DNA of 64,000 nucleotides from the NCBI GenBank assembly GCA_035582835.1, contig JAYKAV010002486.1:344669-408668 (forward strand). The letters are read 5' to 3'. Positions 56,845 through 64,000 of the stretch are shown here, piece after piece. The notes under the pieces are model-generated. The model was given only the letters and a program-made list of their open reading frames with translations. It was not told the DNA's origin and did not search any database. Position 1 is the first letter of the stretch; every line of letters begins with the position of its first letter. The position numbers were made by a program, and so were the translations under genes. This DNA comes from Phoebastria nigripes. Taxonomy: Eukaryota; Chordata; Aves; Procellariiformes; Diomedeidae.

Positions 56845-59800
56845 GACTTATTAGGCATAATTGTGGTGGTTTTCTTTTTCCCTTTTTGAATTCCTGGGAC
56901 TTAACAATCAAAAATATGTCTTCTGAGGCACAGCAGTGTAGAAAATGCGTTAGTCTGATTCCTCTACAGCAGTGTTAGCAACTGTCAGTAGAAACATGGG
57001 CAGTTCCTTAAAATTGTACCAGGGAAAAAGCAAGCTGTGCTTAAAAAAGGTATGGGGGTTTGGGGCATTGGTGCATGTATAAATATGTATTCCTTAAATA
57101 ATACCTTCATGTCATTTCAATCTTTTCCATTCCTGTATGGCAACACAGTTAACCATCTTCTTTTGTTACATCTAATTACCTGAAATATTTTTTTAATTAT
57201 TTATTGGAGAAAAATCAAACAAGGAAAGGAACTGAACAAGAAACAAAAAATGTTACATGTTTTCACTAAAAGTAGCTATTAAACTTGAAAACTATCTCTA
57301 AAAGTAACTGAACACTTTGAAAACAGTGATTAACTGAAAATGTTAAAACCACTGATGCAAAAGTTTTTCGTACAAAATACTGACCATGAGTACATGCCTA
57401 GTACATGGGCATCTAGTAGCCCTTTAGACATGTTTCCGTGGCTTGTTTATGTGGGTTTTTTCCTTAATAAGGCTTTGGTTGTAGGACACATACACAGATA
57501 CTTGTAGTGAACAGATTTCAAACAGATGAAGTTCAGAGAAAGCATTTTCCCTCAAAGCATTTACTTTTTGCTTTTGGACAGAAGAAGGCCATATAGTTTC
57601 TGCACTGCTTACTGTGACTTCTCCGAATAGAAGCTGACTGTCTCGTCAAATCAGGTCAAATATGTACATGCAGCTGTTTTGTGATGTGGACTATTATCCT
57701 TTAGGGCCCTCTAGGGACTGAACTTCAATTGCCAAATTTTATTGCAGCCAGAACAGAGGATTAGAACTGAAAGTTGTTATTTGGCCTCACAGACCACGAA
57801 GTGGCTTCTGCCCAGAGATGAAGATCTGGGTCTTTGTGGCCTCTCTCCTTCCCATAGCCTTCCCGTAGTCTTTCATATGTGATCAAAACCAAAGGGTTTC
57901 TTTTGTTTGCTGTGCTAACATCTGGAATTGTATATGTGAGTGGTGAAGGTGCAAATGTGTCCTCATAATCTGAGCGATTTCTAAAGCAGAAGTGTGATTT
58001 CTACTGTGGAAAGAAAGCGTCTTAGAATGAGCTTAGCCATCTCAAATATTTAGCTGATGAACAGCTAAACATTGAAAGAGCAGCACTGCCTGGTGTTTAG
58101 GACTGCTTGGTCCAGGTACAGAGTAAGTGAGTGCTGCCGCAGACAAAGCATTGCCTCTTCCTCATCCCCTGCTTAGAAGGGGAGCAGTCTGGAAAAAGCT
58201 GGCTGGGCAAGAGGAGAGCGGGAGGGAAGCAGTTATGCCCTGAGGTTATGCTTGTCGAACAGTTGTAGTGCCTCTGGATCACACCAAGCACAAACCATCC
58301 TCCTAGGGGCAGAGCATCTCCCATGAAGATGGCACTCCTGCTATGGGAAACACACGGTCCCTGGTGCTAGAAGGGCTTAAGAAGGAATTTTCCCAGGAGC
58401 AATAAGATTGTCCAAGACCAGGTTAGGTATTCCTCCTGCCTTAAAATACTGTTAGGCAAAAGTGTCATGTGAAGATGTTGCAACATAAGGGGACTGGGTT
58501 AGTCCAGGAGGAGAGAATGGCCAAAAACTAGTCCACAAGCTGAAAGCCATGGCAGTGGGCTAGGGGAGCTGGGGTCATGGCCACATCACAGCCAGAAGCT
58601 GGGAAAATGCACATATGGGCTGAGGAAGACCATCAGCATTTCAAGAAGGGAGGGGGGATCGCCTCCTCCTGAAGGATCCCAGTATGCCCATGTTCTGGTA
58701 TCTGAACGTGCCTGGGTTTTGAGGTAATATTAGCTTGCCTCTTCCACCCTGTATCAAGTGCCTGTGTCGTCCTCACTCTGCGGCCAGAGCCAATTAATAG
58801 TGAATAGGAGCATTAAGGTCTCATGGCCTGTGCAGACTAATAGATGGAATCATCTGGTTAATGGCAATACCATAATGAAAACATTAGCTCTTAAGTGTAT
58901 AAATGCAGATGAAACCCTTATCATGTAAGTGAAAAAAGAGAGAGCCCAGTGAGGACTGAATTCAAGCTGCTGTCTGTTTTCTGTAGCACAGGGAAGCAAA
59001 GCTGAATTAGTCCAGAAGCTCACGTCCCGCCACTGTTGTTGGAGGAAGAAATGCTGGATGTGCCAGGAAAAAAATATAAGTATTAGAAATGGAATAACTT
59101 TCATCTTCTAAACTACTTTATTAGGTATTTTGAGAGACTTTTAGGGCAAAAATAATCTCACCGAATTCTAAGCGCAGTGCTGCTTGTGTAACTCCAACCC
59201 TGCAGGGGCTTAGTTCTTTTTGTTTAGCTTTTAATCTCCTTTATAAGGAAGAAAATCACTCTTGTATTATGTGTGGAGTTTTAACAGAGTAAAAACACTC
59301 AGTAACGGTCCCTCAATTTGAACTGGCCCTCTGAAAGTGATCCTTCGCCTTGAACAATATGCATTGTGCAAAAGCTGCTGTGAGCCCAGGCAGGACCCCG
59401 GGAGTGGGCTGCAGCCCCGTGCTTTCTCTGCCCACTAACAGAGCACGGGCACAGCTCCTGCCTGCGGGCTGCTGCCGACCCCCACCCAGACGCGTCAGCA
59501 GCTGGGTGCCTAGGACTCCTGCCGGAAAGGTGGGAATGATGGGTCTGAATCACCTGCAGGAGAGGAAGAAGGTGAGCTTGGTCGCATGCTGCCTTGGTAA
59601 ACGTCCTAAAGCTGGATTATGGTATAAAAGAGGACCAAAAGGACTCTTATCCTAGCTGGATTTTAAATGAGCTTGTTCTACTTTTCCAAAATACAGAGTT
59701 GTTACAGTCTCAGGAAAGGTTTCAAAGCTGGTTCCAGAAAAGACAATGATGTTCTCTGAGGCATTGGAATAGAAGCNTAAGAGACAAAATATAAGATACT

Positions 59801-62800
59801 CTGGATATGCTCATGCATGATACATCATGGAGAAATGTTATGAAGGAAGGATGAGGGGTGTGTGGTTATTAAGTGGCAGAGGCAGTGACCTAAAATGGGA
59901 GATTACAGTACACTGACATTGAATACACATTTCTTCTTCAAATGCTGGTGTAAAATAACTTCCTTTTAAAAAGCCAGACTTGTTAAAATACTGGATGGGC
60001 TGGAGTGGGAGGCAGATCTAGCAGCTGTGACGCAGGTCTACCAGTGTCCTTGGGCATCTCACCTTGCTGTAAAGCTGAGCGAGGCGGCAGAAGGAAATAG
60101 CCTGAGACTCATCTCTCCAACCAAAGTCTCCAATTCAAGGTAGGGTGACTTGTATACTAAGCTCCATGGTCCATAAGCACAGGATGCTACTTCATAGTCA
60201 GGGCGACTACTTCATGTATAAATTTCTACATCATAAACACCTACACGTATTAGATCAGTCCCATCATTCCTGGCCTACCATTTTCCTTTCTACATTGAAT
60301 GTTTTTTAACAGTGCCTTAATCATAGAGCTCTGAACTCTGTTGGCCCTATTCGCTCTGCTATAATATGGATAATAATTTCTAGGATGAAATATCTTTTTC
60401 TGAATATATTTAACATCTTTCAGAAGAGTCTAAAATAGAAATTCTAAGAACATTAACTTAGAGCACTTTTCAAGTTCATCTTACTTGCAGTCCATTAAAG
60501 TGAAGTGACAACTGAGGTGTGACGTGAAGTAATTATACTGATTGTGTTGTATGTGCTCCGCAGGAGCTGAATGATTTGCTGAGGATATTAATTTCAAAAG
60601 CCAGACAGCAAGAGATCAGCTGAGATGGAAGATCACTGCAAAGTGACCTTAGACCAGGGGAAAAGAAAAAGAGGAGGGAGGAACGTGGCCCAGCGCAGGA
60701 GTTCAGTTCTGTATAGTCTAGCAGTGAACTGAAATAGATGTATTTTGGCACCAAAGGTGGTCTCCATGTGATTGAATGCAGGTGTGGAAATCAAAACTCA
60801 TCAATGTAGGTTCCCTTTATGTTCTATGGAGAGAAGTGGAGCATAATTCATCTGGCTTATTTTAAGTTTCTATGTTAAGATGTAATAAATCAGGCCCTAG
60901 ACTCTACAGTTTATAAAGGGAGTGTAGAGTGACTAGCCTGGCCATAATGTCTGTAGTTCGATGCTCCACCCTAAGAGCCCACAGTGTTGGTGAAGTACAG
61001 GTACAAGCCCAGACTGAGCTACCATCTACCTTATTCACACAAAGTCANGGGCTCGTCTATGGCCTGATCATTACACCTGTGGCATTAGACTTCATGACCA
61101 GGGCCGTAGTAGCTAAGTAGCAGACTGTATAACATCACTTAGAGACAGCATATAATGAGATCAAGTTGATAAGGATTCTCTGAAAGAAGCTGTACCTTTG
61201 TGAATAACAAACATAGTGAACTTAATTTCTTTGATCTCTAAAACAATTTTCACGGTCACAAGAAGTTAATCAGAATGTAAAAGCTCTTTTTCTCTATGAA
61301 ATGTTCACTATTGAAATCAGTATTGGATTTGTGTACTTGAACTGTTGTGCAGCCCTGAATAGATACATTAAAAGTAGTTTAGTAGGTTAATCCTATTGTA
61401 CTTTGGCTTTAGCTTAGTTCAGCAATCTAGCAGTGCAAGTAAAACTGCTTTCACTTAGGGATTGTCACTGCTTCACTTGAATAAATTCATTAGCAAGACA
61501 TAAAGTACCTGTGAGTCTGAGGGGCTTTGGGAGCCATGGGCTAGATCTTCCTGAGAGAACCAAAAACTGGAGGTAAGTAATAGCCAGTTCTCAGTGTAAT
61601 ACAACATCAATGAAGAGGATGTCATGAAGTTTGACTGGGCAGCATATTCCTTGAATCTGGATATCCACGCTCAGAGAAAGATGTAAGCAGTAGAGAAAGC
61701 ATGATTCTGTACTAACAGGGACCTCCACACCCAATCCATTCCATGCGGCTTCGTGTGTCATTTGCCAGAAAAAAGTGACAAAAACTACTTTAGTTTCACT
61801 GAAGTGTTGATTTGGCCAAGAAACAATGTTTTGGCACATCCAAACCAAAACATGCTCGTCGCTGTTACTGTCTCATAGACTTCGTGGGAAAACACAGGCA
61901 GTCCCCGAGCTGAAGGCCCTCGGCTCAAGGGCTCTGAGCACATGCCCAAGGATCCCTGGTCCTTTGTGGTTTTGGCCGCTAAGGCTCAGCCTGTACTAAA
62001 GAGGAGACTGGCATATACAGCCTGCCCCCAGGCTAACTGTCTGGTCTGATGTAGCCGCCTTCTGTAGTCAGTGGACTATTGGAAACAGGCCCTTTATCCC
62101 ATCCACCATGGTGCTGTTATGCCTCCACTGACAACAGAGAGCCAACCGGAACAAGAGGTTTAGGTTTTTGACAGCTAAAGTAAATGAAAGGATCACCTTC
62201 CTCACTGATTAAGGTTGTATCCTTGCATGGCACCATTAACTGTATCAGTACTCCAGCCTCTGCAGCACAGGCACCATCCACAGGTCTTTTGTGATAGTGA
62301 GAAGGGATGCTAACCAATTTGTGGCCATCAGGAATCTTTCCTCTCTTTCCTTTCCACACACCTGGAAATGAGGCAAGACTTTGCAGTTCAGAGCGAAGGA
62401 TACCTTTGTAGGGATCTTTTCTTTTTAGCCTCCATGTAGTGAGAGTAGTGAGCGGTCCCTTGATTTCTCTGTGGCCAAGCACTTAGTCCTCTATTACTCC
62501 TCTTCAAAATGGGGACAGCAATGCTTGGTCCTCTCCCAGTAGTGTTTTGGGGGTAAATCCACTATGTCTTGAGACCCACTTATGTTCTGTATGATGGAGA
62601 CCACGCATGAACTGCAGACAGACAGCTTTTCCTCTCTCTAAAAACTGCAGTTTACCTCTTGCTGCTGTTTCACAGCTTGATCTCTGCTTGGTTGGCCATG
62701 ACATAAAGCACAACTGAACAGTTTAGATGTATAGTACCATTATTATGAAACTTAAATTACAAAGAGAGAAAACAAATCAAAAGAATAAGGAGAGAGTTTA

Positions 62801-64000
62801 ACATTTTTGATCAGCCTTTCTCCTGTACTTTCTTACTATTTAATTTAAACCAGAGCTGTTTCTTTCCTTCTGTAGTAATCACCCATCTGCAAGAAGTGAA
62901 AATACACTTGCAAAACTAATAAATGAGAATCTATTTGCAAAGATATTTATTTATGCGCCTGGCACTTCAGGGTGTTTAGAGGGTAATCTCAAACTGTGAG
63001 CTCTGCACTGTGTAAATTTAGAAGCGATTTTTCTAAATGTCAAGTATTTATTACATGAAAAAAACATTTGGTGTGTGGAGCAGGTCCCCAGTGATACACG
63101 GTGCATTTGGGGAAGGGCTTCTTGGATGAACAGAAATAATATTTGAAAGATGAAAAGCAAATCCTCTATTTGAAATTGCTTTGTGTACCTGGGAAGGAGA
63201 TTGAACAAAGGTAGAAGGCCAGCCCAGTATTTTGCTTTGTCTCATGCATAAAATAGTGGTTTTTCAAACCTTTTCTAACCAAGCCTATACCAATCTGTCT
63301 TTTCGGGGTCCTGTGGCACTTCTACCACCTCTGCTCAGATTGCTGCTGTCTCCTGCTCACCCCCTTAACAGTTCCAGCAGGCTCTGTTCAGACCGCAGGC
63401 AAATAAACCCTGCAGAATTTATTCACGTGGGCTTTTACCCACATAATACCGTACCTTAATGTCAACGTATCTCGAAGTGCGAAGTACTAAAGTACAACTC
63501 TCCAACTGGAGGCTGATGATACGGAATATAAGGGACTCTGGTCTATTGTGAGAAGCCTGTGATGCCTGTTGTTTTGCTTGGAAATACCAGCCAACCTGGA
63601 AGCTGCAGCAATGTGAGAACCATCATGAGCAAGGGAAGGACACAAAAAGTCTAGCATGTTTTAAACCAGGAAGCTTTTTCAGGCTGGTGGGTGCACAGAA
63701 GCTGAAGGACTTCCTACATTCAGACCCTGCTGTTGGTTTTGGTTGTCTGTAGTCCATGGTACTACACAAGATGAATCCCCAGCACTTGGTGGACTATTTG
63801 ATCTGCTTTTGGGGACCTTCTCAAACTTATCACAGTATCACAGTCATATACTTCCTTGATCACTTTCCTTATCATGATATCATTAGTGAGGCTCTCCCAT
63901 GTCTTCCTTTTGGTATGCTGCTTTCTGCTGGCTTTCCAGTTAGTGCTTACCTTACCTCCCTTTGAAGACTGACTTCATGCCTCAATCACTAATATTCTGC

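Larger units (their letters stand above)
46126..64000. other. Downstream region, no gene recognised
   Basis: This is about 18 kb of AT-leaning DNA with short ORFs in all frames and no protein family motif that I recognise. It contains palindromes at 48071-48131 and 53590-53613, a (TTTTG)n tract at 48606-48635, an A-rich tract at about 50354-50398, a 25-bp duplication at 52572-52621, an orphan poly(A) signal at 56839 and a GC-rich patch at 59370-59540. In mammals VIM and TRDMT1 lie on this side, but none of their exons was seen. Confidence 0.55.

Noticed and set aside
61591..62713. Cluster of three minus-strand ORFs (85, 121 and 69 codons) suggestive of a decayed retroelement or pseudogene
   Set aside because: No reverse-transcriptase, integrase, capsid or other diagnostic motif, and the frames do not join in a consistent order, so no call is made.
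46126..64000. Exons of VIM or TRDMT1, the usual downstream neighbours
   Set aside because: No intermediate-filament or DNA-methyltransferase motifs in any frame.
1..64000. CRISPR arrays, operons, prophage, tRNA or rRNA genes
   Set aside because: No regularly spaced repeats, clustered same-strand long ORFs or recognisable RNA genes; the sequence is plainly vertebrate nuclear DNA.

Overview
The window is vertebrate nuclear DNA, most likely from a bird. It carries one eight-exon gene with GT-AG introns, a CpG-island promoter, an AT-leaning background, and several CR1 LINE fragments, the dominant interspersed repeat of birds and other sauropsids. Five isolated N bases (432, 10007, 52031, 59777, 61048) look like ambiguous calls in a genome assembly. 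Nothing bacterial, viral or plasmid-like was seen.

The only protein-coding gene I can support is ST8SIA6 (alpha-2,8-sialyltransferase VI) on the + strand, start codon 8301 to stop codon 44694. None of its exons except the last is visible as a long ORF, so the model was assembled from splice sites and reading phase. The exons are 8301-8395, 8682-8777, 19552-19650, 25224-25310, 37268-37412, 39694-39806, 41143-41235 and 44226-44694. Together they give 1197 nt, or 398 codons plus stop, with no internal stop or frameshift; 398 aa is also the length I recall for the human protein. The protein has a type II signal anchor, a glycosylated stem, sialylmotifs L, S, III and VS, and the four cysteines expected for the two family disulfides.

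Layout: 1-7560 is upstream intergenic DNA with three short GC-rich blocks and a probable MIR-like relic. From about 7570 to 8640 there is a CpG island with GC boxes, a TATA-like element and two upstream ORFs; it covers exon 1. Intron 2 (10.8 kb) holds the largest CR1 copy (11733-12906, reverse strand, with reverse-transcriptase coding sequence), a 3'-end CR1 fragment, a forward CR1, a minisatellite and a pair of diverged local duplicates. Intron 4 (12 kb) holds MIR-like relics, an old CR1 and a compact GC-rich block with a strong G-quadruplex pattern. Intron 5 holds a reverse-strand CR1. Downstream of the stop lie several polyadenylation signals, AT-rich and GC-rich palindromes and small tandem duplications. 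No second gene is recognisable there, although a convincing orphan poly(A) site sits at 56839.

The enzyme is expected to work alone in the Golgi, moving sialic acid from CMP-Neu5Ac onto alpha-2,3-sialylated O-glycans to make disialyl termini. I found no evidence of a new multi-gene system. The observations most worth a second look are the frame-neutral stem exons, the inverted CR1 pair around exons 3-5, the G-quadruplex cluster, the diverged duplicate in intron 2, the palindromes, and possible alternative 3' ends.
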